64,000 bases of DNA from Plecoglossus altivelis (Eukaryota > Chordata > Actinopteri > Osmeriformes > Plecoglossidae). The DNA lies in assembly GCA_036571765.1 (NCBI GenBank), contig BROE01000018.1, forward strand, positions 15,057,643 to 15,121,642, given 5' to 3'. Below, piece after piece: positions 1 to 11,771 of the stretch (position 1 is the stretch's first letter; each line of letters starts with the position of its first letter). The position numbers and the translations under genes were made by a program. The notes beneath the pieces were generated by a model. That model worked only from the letters and a program-made list of their open reading frames with translations, did not search any database and was not told the origin of the DNA.

Positions 1-430
1 CCCCCAACCCGCACACACCCCCCAACCCGCACACACACATGCCAACACACCCCCCCAACCCGCACACACACACCCCCTCATCCCGCACCACACACCACCC
101 CCCCAACTCCGCAACACACACATGCAGCACGAACACACCCCCAACCCGGCACACACACACACACACAACACACGCCACACACACCCGCACAATACGAGCA
201 CACACGCCCACACACACACCACCCACCCTCCCGCACCACACACACACCACCACGCCACCACCACCCCACACAGCAACCACGCCACACACACCCCCCAACC
301 GCACAACACACAACACACACATGCCACACACACCCCCCCAACCCGCACACACACACACACACACCACACACACACCCGCACACACACACACGCCACACAC
401 ACCCGCGCACACCCGCCACAAAGTTTGCGG
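1..430. repeat. C/A-rich degenerate satellite at the window edge
   Basis: The first 430 bases are almost purely C and A on the plus strand, with repeated CCCCAACCCGCACACACA words of variable spacing. The His/Thr/Pro-rich open frames here come from base composition and are not genes. Confidence 0.85.
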
Positions 431-1316
431 GGTTCGTTCCTAATTCCACGCTGTCCCCTTATCGCTTGAAACAACGTCCTGTTTCCCTACAGATAAACAT
501 TGTTGTCTCATTACTATACAAAACAATAATTTACCCCTCCGAATAGATGAGGTTAATCCCTTGGCGACGGCTTACAGAAAAAAGAGTCTATCACCAAATG
601 ACACAAACCACCCGACATCGCCTCACCATCTGCAGAGCAGGCGAGCTACAGGCAACGGGAAGACTTTTCCTCCGGCGAATGAAAAAGGTGAAACAATAAA
701 TAAATCAATGAATGGGTCGATAAGAATGGTTGGGGGTGTAGGTGGGGGGAGAGATAAGAGAGGAAGGGGTCCGGGATGAAAGCGACAGATGGGGGGGGGG
801 GTAGAATAGACTGAAAAGAGGAATGCTCTGGAAGCTAAAGAATCCCACCCAGTTGTTTTCAGTCCATTCTCTTGGACTGCTTGTGCGTGTGTGTCAGAGG
901 GAACGAGAGTGAGAGCGACAGGAGACGACAGGCAAAAGAGAGAGAGAGAGATGGAGAGCGAGCGCGAGGGAGCGCGAGGGAGCGCGAGCGAGCGAGATGC
1001 AACGCGTCCAAACACAGGTGACAGACCAGTGGAGTGGAGGAACGGTAACCGAAAAGGAACCCTTTTGACAGTTCCTGTTCCGCAGCTGTTTCAGCTCGCT
1101 TCCTCTCCCCAGACTGCCAACCGTGCAACGTACACCACCCAGCACCTTAGTATCCCACTACTTCCTCGACACAACCAACACACCCCCACCCCTCCCTTTC
1201 AAAAACACGTTGTCTTTGGGACCTGAAAATGTCCTTCCGTGAGAGTGGGGGGTTGGAGAATGAACCGGTGTTAGGAAGGGGTGACGGTGGTTTCAACGTT
1301 TAATGAGCAGGAAAAC

Positions 1317-1350
<34 letters not shown>

Positions 1351-3150
1351 GACTGCGAGGGTGCGCTCCTCTGGTGAGGGGGGAGGAATGGTCCCTGGAT
1401 GGTGGATCGCAGTGGGGATCGGGGAGGACAGACACGAAGGGGGTGAGCCAAGGGGAACGTCCCCCGATGGGGGGGTAGCCTGTGCGCAGGGGGGGTGACG
1501 TGCGGATGATATGGAGAAGGAATCAGCTGAAAGCTTAGACCAGACAAACATGAGAATCATCCCTGTGTTCAGTCATGTATTGGTGTACTGCGTGGGTGAC
1601 GGTGTGAGAAACAGGAAGTGTGTTATCCAGATGTGTAATGCACAAATGTAATATACACACACACACACACTAAGAGACAGACACTAAACACTAAAAACTA
1701 GAGACCTACCTATGATCATAAATTAGAGTCCCCCCAAAGAGAGATGCATAGGATGAAGGGAGAAGAGGGAAAAAAATAAGGTAAGATTTAAAAAGAAGAG
1801 AGAGGAGGACAAAAAAAAGGGTGTCGATAAAAATGGAGACGGACCAATAAGCTCGGTTGTACTTTGAGCCGCAAAAAATCTCGACCTCGAAAACCGGTGG
1901 CGCTTTTAAAAACTAGTCAAAGTTAGCGGATTGGACAGCGAGTGGAGAGAGGGAGGGAGAGAGGGAGGGAGGGAGAGAGGGAGGGAGAGGTAGAGGGGAG
2001 CGCAGGGGACAACAGACTGCAAGAGACTGGAAGTGACAGAAATGGTAGAAGGAAGGGTAGTATGCGTAAAAATAAAAAAAAAGGAAAATAAAATTCCCCT
2101 CCTCTCTCTCTCTCTCCCTCCCTTTCCCCCCTTCCCTTGATCATAAATAGAAGAAATTGTAGACCAGGTAGATGAAGAAGTAGATGAAGAGGCAGAGGAC
2201 CGACAGAGCCAGCAAATGAAACGACAAAGCGCCACCCAGCAACGCGATGAGGAAGAAAAAGAACAAAAAACGAAAGAAAAAAGCGAATACTCCCGTGGCC
2301 TCCGTTTTCCTGGTCTTTTGCGCGTGGAAAGGGGGGATTGGCAGCCGCCAGTTGTTCCCCCTCCCCGACTGTCTGCTTGTGTCTCCTCTTCCTCCACCCA
2401 AAAAAGACTTCCCATTCAGATTAACCACCAGCGACCGGCCCAAAAAACACCCCGCGCACGTCCTTCCGGCTCAGCGTGGGACCGGCGCCGCATGCCACTC
2501 GCACAGGTTAGACATTGTTGCAGCGGAGAAGAGATGCCTTGGTGGAAAGCCACGGGGGCTGCTGTTAGACTAGCCTAGCCTGCCTCGCGAGAAGGGATAC
2601 TGAACAGAAGCCGCTATCTCTCTGTCATCCTCCCCTCTCCCGCCCCTTCCCGAGAACACACACTGTGGGAGGGGAGGTGGGCCCACTCTCCCGGCATTAG
2701 TATGCATTGAGAGAGGGGAGACGGGAGAGGAGAGGGGGAGGGAGGGAGGGAGGGAGGAGGGGAGGAAGAGTGGGAGGGAAATAGAGAGGGGGGTGGGGGG
2801 TGTCTTTCCAACAAATGTCGAGGAACTGAGCCAGGGTGGGTGTGAAACTGATAAGCGCCTGGCTCCCCCTACAGTCAAGCATCAATAAACACAAACAACG
2901 CTCGCAGAGCACGGTCGAATATCCAGAGCTTTGAACCCCAAACCTCCATACACCTTCGCAAGCGTCCCCCCGTCCCCCCCGTCCCCCCGAGTCGTCCATC
3001 CTGTCAGAGGCTCAAGAGAGACGAAGCAGGTGGGACTTGGATTCGTCTCCACAGATGTTGGTCCTCAGAACCCCCCCTCCCCCCTCCCCCGTCCTCATTT
3101 AGAATCCTTCCATTCTCCTGATCAGACACATCAAAAACACCGTATTTATA
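431..3150. other. Repeat-rich stretch without a supported gene
   Basis: Holds GA-rich tracts (about 935-1000, 1316-1350), a short AC run near 1652, purine-rich blocks at 1945-2000 and 2710-2790, and several long homopolymers. One minus-strand frame (2141-2443) ends in a very hydrophobic Phe/Leu-rich tail but matches no family I know. The stretch may contain 3'UTR or downstream flank of atf7ip. Confidence 0.5.
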
Positions 3151-3157
3151 TAACGTG

Positions 3158-3163
3158 TTTATT
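3158..3163 (-). promoter_or_regulatory. Candidate polyadenylation signal for atf7ip
   Basis: AATAAA on the minus strand about 670 bases beyond the atf7ip stop codon. The stretch between (3164-3828) has no recognisable coding sequence and would be the 3'UTR. The assignment rests on position only. Confidence 0.4.
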
Positions 3164-3828
3164 AGAAGGGTTTATCTTCCAAGTCTTCTGTGGAACTGGA
3201 AAGGAACTGAACTGCAAATACCGAACATGGAAGAAGACCATTTTTGACATCTGACTTCTTTAAATGTTCCTTGTTGTGAACAAAAGAACCAACGAGATGA
3301 AGAGCCCATTTCAGCTGGATCAGAGGCATCAGCTTGCTCCTGGGTCAGTTCACATAGAAAGTACTGAAAAGACTCATTTACAAAGGAAACTCAATGAACT
3401 CAAAGTACAAAGTAGTCGTGCGTTTGCGGTTGACTGCGTCAGTGGCGATCTTGACCCGGGATTAACTCGCAACCGCTTCTCTGACACAATACTGCCCCCG
3501 TGTGGCCAAACACACAGGAGACAACAGCTGTCAAGAGACTTTTTCAGTCTGGCCGCTGGGCTATTGCACAAAACAAACATTTTCAATGTAAGGATAAAGA
3601 TGATGAGAATATGCACCAAAAAAAGAGAAATAGAAAACCTAGACTGTGTCAACTTGAAACAAAGCAGAACATTTCTTTCAAAATTCAAACTACATTCAGT
3701 ATATTACGCAAGTAATATATGGATAGCAATTTAAAGCAGCCGGGAAATCTGTAACCTTGAACGATATGGTCCAAAAAAAAGAGCTTGAGTGAGTGGTTTG
3801 AGGGAACGCCATCACGATCCGCGATCTT

Positions 3829-6800
3829 TTATCGGGTGGAGGCGGCGCCGTATGAGCACTGGGCCTCGCAGAACGAGCCGTACCGTCCGAACACGTCCCG
3901 GCCACGGACTGCGAAATAGTATCTGGCGCTCGGCGCAAACTGCGTGAGGGTGCACGCCATTGGCAGAGGCAGAGCGTTCACCTCTCCGATCTTCCTCCAC
4001 TGCGACGGGGGGGCGGGGCCTGCGTCCGGGGGGCTGTCGGGGTGGTGGTAGGCGTACAGCTGGTAGCCGGTGACAGGCGCGCACCTCGGGTCCACTTCCG
4101 CCACCGACCAGGAGAGGGCGATGCCGTTGAGGTCCTTGATGCGGGCCAGCCGCAGGTGGGGTTGCTGGGGTGGGGAGGTGTGGGCCGCCCCAGGGGGCAG
4201 GGGGCTGGGAGGGGTGGGGGGGGCCGGGAGCGGGGGAGGGCTGGGGGGCCGCAGGGCGGGTTTGCAAGGGGCGTGGCTAGGAGTCGCCTTTCCTCTCGAG
4301 GTTTTGGGCGGCGGCATGCTGGTTTTGGAAGCCGTCTGCGGGTGAACGGGCGACATTAAGGTAGCGTTTTCACTCGTCACAGAGGATTTTGAACAGACCT
4401 GTCTAGACAACACTGTTTTGTCTCACCTGCAGAAGACATTCAAGAAGAGTATTTGGAACAAAGGCCAAGTCATCGGGAGGCAAACTCTCTGTAAAAGGCA
4501 CAAACGTGGTAAACAATTTTTTATATATAAGCAAGGAACAAAAACACGTATGTCACACAAGAATAGACCAACTGTGGATGGAAGAGCAGTAGATGGAAGA
4601 CGAATCCCTCACCAGTCTTTGCCGCCACGGAGACGGTCGTGGCGTCGGTTGGCGGTGTGATCGTCCTTGGCGGTGCAGCCAATAGGGACGCAAGCGTTGG
4701 AGGGTCTGGAGACTTCAGAACATCGGAACCTGCCAACACAGAGCCGCAACCAGGGGCGTGGCTCAGATTTCTGGCCTCAAAAGGAGATTGCGATTCCCCT
4801 TCCCCATTGTGGTGGTTTGGCTAAACACTCCAACAATAAAGTAAAGTCAATCTTAGATCGATATTGGCCTCCATACAACACAACAGGCTGCTTTATGTCA
4901 GTGTTGCAAAGCTTCTTTCAGTGGAGACCGCAACAAAGGATTGCTTGGGAGGACTTCAGAAGTTATACAAGCTCACCTTGTTTCCTGATCTCAGAAAGAC
5001 CCTTGGGAGATGGCTGGACCGCCGCAGCCCCCCTTCCCGTCGCTGCTGTTGAAACTAAGGGACAGAGGTTTCCTCATATGACCTTTCCGAGAATATTTCG
5101 ATTTGAAGTTGTATGACCATGGGTAGATTAGAAAAGACTTTAGTCACAGGCAAGCAGAGCTAGCACACCAGCATGTCCACTAGCATCGCTAAAATGCTAC
5201 TAGCCCAATTCGTAAGCGTTTGGCGTGAGGAAGTCTATCGTTAATTAGCAAATGTCTTCAATGTTCCTTTTGGCAATCTTCAAGATAAGTAAAAAGGCAA
5301 CGTACAACGCAAAAATATTAGTGACATGCCCCCTGACCCCCCCCCCCCCACCCCCTGTCCCCAGCCAATCCCGTCCCCTCAATCTACCAAACCAACAGAA
5401 TGAGGATATCTTCACAGAACAGAGGGGAAGGAAGCCTTTTGGAGGAATCACAATAGGCCCTAACGCTACTCTGACCTCTAAGCAATGCTGGAACCAAGAC
5501 AAGAGGTGAGACAGGAAGGGTTTCGCCTTACCTAGACCAACATGGTCATCATCGGCATCCTCCTCGGTCAGGTCGATCGTCGCCGCTCTGTCCGAAGACC
5601 CTGAGGACTGTGGCGCGACACAAGACAGACGAGTCGGAACTGTCCCGGTAATGGTGTTCAAAATGCATTTCGGCTAACGCGCTATGGCGCTAACGCGCTA
5701 ACGCGACGCTACTCGTCGGTCTCTGTCTGTTAGCGCCGTGCGCTCGTTGCGCATTTCTAAAATGAGCCACCGGAGGCACCAGAGATCTTCTGTCCGGATC
5801 AGAGGTCGTCAGTAGCTCACCTGCGAGTCGGCTGTTTTGGACACGGTGGAGTCTGCGGGTCGTCTCCTCACCTTGCGACCTGGACCGAGAGACAGGGAAC
5901 TGTTGCAGCGGCTCTACCGATTGGTTACACCGAATGAATCCCAAATGAGTCATTGGACAGGTGCTCAATGGTCTCCTTTAAACAACAGTGTTGTTGCATT
6001 CCAATGAGAACAAGTCAGAGATTCGAAAGTATTAGGATATTTTCTCCCAGGAAAAGACAATTGGGAGGTTTTCCACGATTCCCTCTAAAATGATGTAGGG
6101 TTCTGCTTGCTTTACGGTGTAAATAAAACATTAGATTCAAATTTGGGTTTAGGCATTTGGGTTTCCTTAAGATCTTGGGAAACGAAAAACAACACTCTTA
6201 AATGCGTGTGTGTGTGTTGGCATGCGTGTGCATGCGCGTGCATGCGTATGCATGCGTGAGCTCAGCTGCTAGCTCACCTGTTTCCAGAGGAGAGATCAAA
6301 GCGGGTGGAGAGACGCGTGCAGGTGGGGCGGTCGGGGGAGCTACGAGCCAGCGGGTGACAGAACAACAGAGTCAAAGCAGACTCACCCTGACCACAGTCA
6401 CAAAAACTTCAATGCCAGATATCTGCCAGTACCAACTACAGACTACTAAACAACAACATGGCTTGTTTACTAACAGTCTGGGCATGCAGCAAGCTCTAGC
6501 AGGACGGAAATCAGGGCATGCGGGGTCAGCGTGGGACGGGAATATTGCGATGTCTGGGGCACTTGGAAGAGAAGACACAACATTCTCCCCTCCCCCTTAT
6601 AACATGTCTTTACAGAGATCCCTGCTCCCGTCACCATGGCAACCCAGTCTCCATCTTTCTTTCCTCAGCCTTATATGACCCGGAGAACAGTCAGCATGTA
6701 TTCGCTTCGGAGACCGAAACCTTCGAGAAACAAACTAAGTGTTGATCTCTCACCCGGGTCAGAAGAAGCTGTGGCTGCGAGCGGGGCAGTGGGTGTGGTG

Positions 6801-9800
6801 AGGAAGGCGGTGGAGGAGGGCGGTGCCACAGCGGTCTCTGGTTGGACAGGAGCGGAGATGGGGGTGGGCTTGAGGCTGTGTCTGAGAGGAGGCGGGGCAG
6901 TGGGCGTGGTGGGGAAGGCGGTGGAGGGCGGTGCCACAGCGGTCTCTGGTTGGACAGGAGCGGTGATTGGGGCGGGCTTGAGGCTGTGTCTGAGAGGAGG
7001 CGGGGCAGTGGGTGTGGTTTGGAAGGCGGTGGAGGGCGGTGCCACAGCGGTCTCTCGTTGGACAGGAGCGGTGATGGGGGCGGGCTTGAGGCTGTGTCTG
7101 AGAGGAGGCGGGGCAGCGGGTGTGGTTTGGAAGAAGGTGGAGGGCGGTGGCATCGCGCTGGGGTGAGTGCCCATCACAGCGGCCACTGGTTGGACAGGAA
7201 CAGAGATGGGGGCGGACCCGGAGCCGGGAGGAGGTAGGGGGGAGGTGGAGGAGCTGGTGGACGCAGCATGGGGGGAAAGTGAATCCTTAACAGCGGTAGA
7301 CAGGGCAGCTATAGTGGGACTAGGTTGGGCATTAATGATAACCGGCTGTGTGAAGGGGGATATGAAAGGAGGAGAGGGGTTGACTGGAGAATGAATGATG
7401 TAGGTAATGTTAGGAGCTTTCATGCCCTTCAAGACTCTATTGTTCAAGTCCATGTTGGGGGCCAAGACTGCAGATCCAGGAGGCAGATAAACAAAAAAGG
7501 GTTGGAGGGAGTTTGATTGGTGTTTTAAGGACCTTGGAAGGGCTGCGGCTGGACTGGGTTGGGCCTCCTCGAAGGCGTAGGCAGGGATAGAGGCAGAGGC
7601 AGATGTAAGCGTAGAGGCGGAGATAGAGGCGGAGGCGTGAGTGTGAGTGAGTGTAGCGCCACAGGCAGTGAAGGTGGCAGAGGTAGATGTGGGTGTAGCG
7701 GGACAGGTAGTGAAGGAGTCAGAGGCCAAGGAGAGTAAGAGGGTAGAGGCAGAGGCTGTGGTAGAGGCAGGGGTAGGGGCAAGGGGAAGCAAGTGGGCAG
7801 AGATGGATGTAAGTGTAGTGGGAGAGGCAGTGGTAGAGGCAGGGGCAAAGGTAGGCAAAGGGTCAGAGGCAGATGTAAGTGCAGCAGGGGTAGGATCAGA
7901 GGCAGGGGTAGAGGCAGGGGTAGAGTCAGACATGGGAGTAGCAGGGGTAGGATCAGAGGCAGGGGTAGAGTCAGACATGGGTGTAGCAGGGGTAGGATCA
8001 GAGGCAGGGGTAGAGTCAGACATGGGTGTAGCAGGGGTAGGATCAGGGGCAGAGTCAGACATGGGTGTAGCAGGGGTAGGATCAAAGGCAGGGGCGGGAA
8101 TGGGGGGGGTCACCTGCGGCAGAGTCTGGCAGGAGAAGGATGGGGTGCCCTCTGGTGAGGGGGGTGATATGGTGAAGGGGGTGATGGAGGCCGAGACTGA
8201 GGACAGCAGCTGGCTGGTGGTGGAGGAGGGGGAGGGGCAAGGGGAGGAGTAAGGGAAGGGGCAAGGGGAGGGGCAAGGAGAGAGAGGGGCCTCAGACTTT
8301 CTCCTGACATGCCCCTTGTCTTGATCGACGGCTATCAACGCACACTTTTCGGAGAGACGCGCCACCTTGCCCTGGGACAAGACAAGACCAGACCAGCGGA
8401 ACACAGATGGACGAATTGATGTGAGCAGAACATGAAGGATTTCAAGTGCATTTCAAGTGATGGAAAGGTAGAGAGAAAAGCCAGAGACGAGCTTTGAAGT
8501 GCGGGTACGTGTGTGCCGAGTAGTGAGGCCCCTACCTGCAGGCTGAGGAGTACACTGCAGTGTCTGTTGAACTCCAGTCTCTCCAGCCTGTCTCTCAGCT
8601 CCTGCAGGCTGTGGTCAACCAGCGCCAGCTGCACTGCTCTGAGCTGCTCTCTAACAAGGTGCCTGACCACCTGCAGCGCACACACACAAGCGCACACATA
8701 CACGCATACACACACAAGCGCACGTACACATACAGACACACGCACAGACACACACACACAGATAGGACTGAAGTCTTATGCATATAATATTGTTTACAAC
8801 ACTGTTGTGTTTTTAGAGACAATATGGAGACCCCTGCACTTTTTTTATATAAAAAAAGTTGAGTCAGACAATTTTGAGTGAGGAACAGAGAGGTGACATT
8901 TTGAAGGCCACTGCAAATGTTATCTTCTGTTATCATATGTAATCTTCTGTTCCCCAATCATCCTTATTTATTAATTTATTAAAGAAGGGTATTGGTCTCA
9001 GTAGGATCATTATTGATATAGTATAGATACTCCAACTAGAAACTAATAACCATACGACTTAGTTTCATTACAATCAACTGACTCTCACTCTAACCCTAAC
9101 ATCTTACAATACACACATGATATTCTGTTAAAGTTGGTGGTGAGACTGATACCTCATTACATTGTAGATACATAGCATCTCTAATGTAACAACACAGTTT
9201 TATAACCCAAAACGACTGAACGAACAGAGAAACGCTGTAGTGCTTTAAGGGCGTGATGTGGTCCGTGACGAACCTTTTGAAGCCTGCAGCTCTCGGTCTG
9301 ATCCAGGATCTTCAGTTGGAGATGCGCTTCCAGATCCTCTTCCTCCGCCCTCAGCCTGTTCGCCAGCTTTGCTTGCCCGTCACCCTGAGGCTTCATATCT
9401 GCCATCTTGCCTCCTCCGTCTGTTTGCCATTCCCCCCTCATCTGCCTGGCTCCTTCATCCATCGCCTTGTCGTTCTTTGTAATCGTCCTTTTCCCCCCGT
9501 CGCCCGCGTCGCCCTCTCTGTCCAGTCTCGACCTCTTCTCAGGGTTCCTCTCCTCCTCTTCATCGTTCTCTCCGCTTACACGAGGCTTCTTTCGGTTGCC
9601 CTTCCTCGTCTGACCGAATCCGTCCGTCCTTGGGCTCGGGTCAGATATCAGCGCCTCCTCCGTGTCCATCGGTTCCTCTCTCGGGCCAACGGGGTCTCGG
9701 TCGTCCCCGTCCTCCACCGCTCCGACTCCTTGGCGGGAGAGAAGACGACGCTCTGGCTCCGGTTCGCCTCCAGCTGTCGTAGCTTTCTCCACGCCACTCT

Positions 9801-11771
9801 CCTTTTCTCCCTCCTCCTCGTCTCTGAAGCGTTCTTCTTCCACTGGAGCGCCGTCTGCGACATCTCCCGTCCCCTCCTCCCGCTCTTCATCCTCCTCCTC
9901 GTCCTCGGAGAGCACCAGAGAGCCGGGCAGGAGTTCCTGGTCGCAGGACGTGCTCGAGGGGGAAGGGGGAAGCGACGGCGGGGAGGAGGGCGGCGCGGAG
10001 GTGTAGGGGGTCAGGCGGAGGAGCGACAGAGAGAACGGTCGAGGAACCATCTCTAGGTCCGAAGGCTCCAGGTTCACGTCCTCAGGATCCATCTCCTCGG
10101 AGTTCTGCAGAGTTGGAGAGGGAACGTCTCCCTGGTGGAATCTCCAACCTCCGGCCGCCCTCCAGCTGGCGCTCGCCTCCCCTCCCTCCGGCCGAGACTC
10201 CCCAGAACCGCTACCGCGAAGGTCAGATGACTCCGCGAGCAGAGATGCTGAGGCTGGAGCTGCCTGCGAGGAGGTCACCTGCTCCACCTGGTTCTTGTCT
10301 TTTCCACGCACCATCCTCTGCGTTGTGTCCCAGTGTGCCGTCTCGGTCGGATCGTCATCCATCGCCGACGGCGACTCATCTGAGGGCTCCGACCTCCCAA
10401 GCCGAGGCCGCTGGGAGGGAGAGGGAGGCTGGGGGGGAGAGGGAGCCTGGGGGTAAGAGGGAGGCTGAGGGGGAGAGAGAGGCTCCGGGGAAAAGAGAGG
10501 CTCCGGGGGAGAGAGAGGCTCCGGGGAAGAGAGAGGTTGGTAGTGAGAGGGAGGCTGGGGGTGAGAGGGTGGCTGAGGGTGAGAGGGAGGCTGGGGGTGA
10601 GAGTGAGGCTGGGTGAGAGGGAGGCTGGGGTGAGAGGGAGGCTTGGGGTAGAGGGAGGCTGGGGGTGAGAGGGAGGCTGGGGGTGAGAGTGAGGCTGGGG
10701 ATGAGAGGGAGGCTGGGGGTGAGAGGGAGGCTTGGGGTGAGAGGGAGGCTGGGGGTGAGAGGGAGGCTGGGGGTGAGAGGGTAGCTGGGAGTGAGAGGGA
10801 GGCTGGGGGTGAGAGGGTAGCTGGGAGTGAGAGGGAGGCTGGGAGGGAGAGGGATGCTGGGGGGGAGAGGGTAGCTGGGAGTGAGAGGAGGCTGGGGGGA
10901 GTAGGGTAGCTGGCGTGAGAGGGAGGCTTGGGGGGGAGAGGGAGGCGAGCAGAGAGCCAGGGTGGAAGTGGCAGAATGCCTCAGCTGGCGCCGGTCACCT
11001 TGCCTCATGGTCTCTTGCCAGGAACACCTCTAGTGGGTTCCTTTCCAGCACTACCTCTTCCATGCCTTGTTGGATGAGGGTCTGGAGGTTCACTCTCTAC
11101 TACAACAACTGCATTTGGTATTAAGGAAAATAAGAAGAAAAGAAGAGAATAAGGATGAGCGGATATAAGAGACTGAAGGTTCGAACATCAGTTGAGAGGT
11201 GAGCCTTGAAGGGAGTGATATCGAGTGTCTGGTCTGAGGGTAGAGAGGGAGGCTGGGTGTCGAGCCGAGTCGAGGCTGGGCGATGAGGAGGAGGCTCGGG
11301 ACAACCGGTGAGAGGAGGCTTGGTCGAGAGAGGCCTGGGGTCGAGAGGAGGCTGGGTAGAGAGGGAGGCCGGATAAGGGAAGGCGGACGGTAGAAGGGAG
11401 CTCTGTGGTGAGAGGACGTGCTGGGCGGATCGTCGAGAGGGAGCTGGGGGATGTAGGTAGCTGTGATGTGATCTGAGGGAGGCTGATGCTCGTCGTATGA
11501 CTCCGTCCGTTCGGTTTGTCTACGAGGCGTAGCTGGGAGTAAGGAGGCTGGCAGGAGAGGAGCTGGAGGGAGAGTAATCTGGGAGTCGAAGCAGGGACGC
11601 TGCTGGGGCGTAAAGGTAGCTGGACGTAGAGGAGATGGAGGGGTGAGAGGGAGGCGAGCAGGAACGCAGGGTGGAGTGAAGATGCTCCAGCTGGCGCCGG
11701 TCACTTGGCCTCATGGTCTTCTTGGCCAGGAACACCCTCTTAGGGGGTTCCTCCAGCACTACCTTCTCCAT
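3829..11771 (-). CDS. atf7ip: Activating transcription factor 7-interacting protein (ATF7IP/MCAF1), multi-exon
   Basis: Nuclear cofactor that in mammals binds and stabilises the H3K9 methyltransferase SETDB1 and, through its C-terminal FNIII domain, MBD1. The putative start at 11771 opens MEKVVLEEPPKRVFLAKK, like the human N-terminus. An acidic S/E-rich part (about 10360-9274) ends with LQK at a GT donor. Exon 8670-8536 is a coiled coil (REQLRAVQLALVDHSLQELR) and continues in frame into an exon starting at 8371 (GKVARLSEK) that runs P/T/A-rich to about 6.7 kb. Smaller exons lie near 6340-6280, at 5638-5533 (SUMO-interacting core IDLTEED), near 5057-4978 and at 4729-4613. The last exon, 4335-3829, carries the FNIII domain (GEVNALPLPMACTLTQF, RYYFAVRGRDVFGRYG) and the TAA stop. 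Exon phases between 4613 and 4335 do not match, so an exon is missing or a boundary is off. The N-terminal exon is broken by repeats and frameshifts (see findings). Family identity is firm; the full model is not. Confidence 0.9.
6780..7190 (-). repeat. Coding VNTR of 108 bp (36 residues) inside atf7ip
   Basis: About four imperfect copies of a 108-base unit. In the atf7ip frame each copy reads a 36-residue Pro/Thr-rich block containing LRHSLKPAPITAPVQPETAV and ending TTPTAPPP. The unit is a multiple of three, so copy changes keep the frame. Copies differ by substitutions such as Q/P and A/T. Confidence 0.8.
7870..8095 (-). repeat. Coding VNTR of 45 bp (15 residues) inside atf7ip
   Basis: Tandem 45-base units reading TPATPMSDSTPASDP in the atf7ip frame, four to five copies, some shortened. 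They sit in the same large exon as the 108-bp VNTR, between the coiled coil and the conserved middle segment, in what should be an unstructured linker. Confidence 0.75.
8676..8762. repeat. (CA)n-rich microsatellite in an atf7ip intron
   Basis: Interrupted CA/CGCA dinucleotide run directly upstream, on the gene strand, of the coiled-coil exon. Its 3' edge touches the acceptor of that exon at 8671-8672. Confidence 0.8.
10400..10960 (-). repeat. 18-bp minisatellite (PSLPLT-type) in the atf7ip N-terminal exon
   Basis: Roughly thirty copies of an 18-base unit (plus strand GGAGGCTGGGGGTGAGAG). On the gene strand one frame reads a six-residue PSLPLT repeat for about 200 codons. That frame stops just before the acidic atf7ip segment (ALR then stop near 10376), while the acidic segment is open in another frame. 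Single-base indels inside the array are the likely cause. Confidence 0.75.
11130..11690 (-). repeat. Degenerate second copy of the 18-bp array
   Basis: Sequence rich in GAGGCTGGG and GAGAGGGAGC words, recognisably the same array as at 10400-10960 but with many substitutions and indels. It lies between two copies of the atf7ip N-terminal sequence and its 5' flank. This looks like tandem duplication with decay, or a noisy read left in the assembly. Confidence 0.6.

Noticed and set aside
39..469. Overlapping His/Thr/Pro-rich frames on both strands
   Set aside because: Translation of the CA satellite; no start context, no complexity, and all frames are open because stops cannot form.
3264..3734. 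156-codon plus-strand frame
   Set aside because: No recognisable features; antisense to the likely atf7ip 3'UTR.
4042..4359. Gly/Arg-rich plus-strand frames
   Set aside because: Shadow of the atf7ip FNIII exon on the opposite strand.
6636..8252. Plus-strand frames with repeated LRLCLRGGGAVG or SDMGVAGVGSEAG
   Set aside because: Antisense translations of the two atf7ip coding VNTRs. The minus-strand frame continues the conserved coiled coil, so it is the real one.
9253..10056. 267-codon plus-strand frame
   Set aside because: Opposite-strand shadow of the acidic atf7ip exon, which ends with conserved EEEDLEAHLQLKI and a splice donor.
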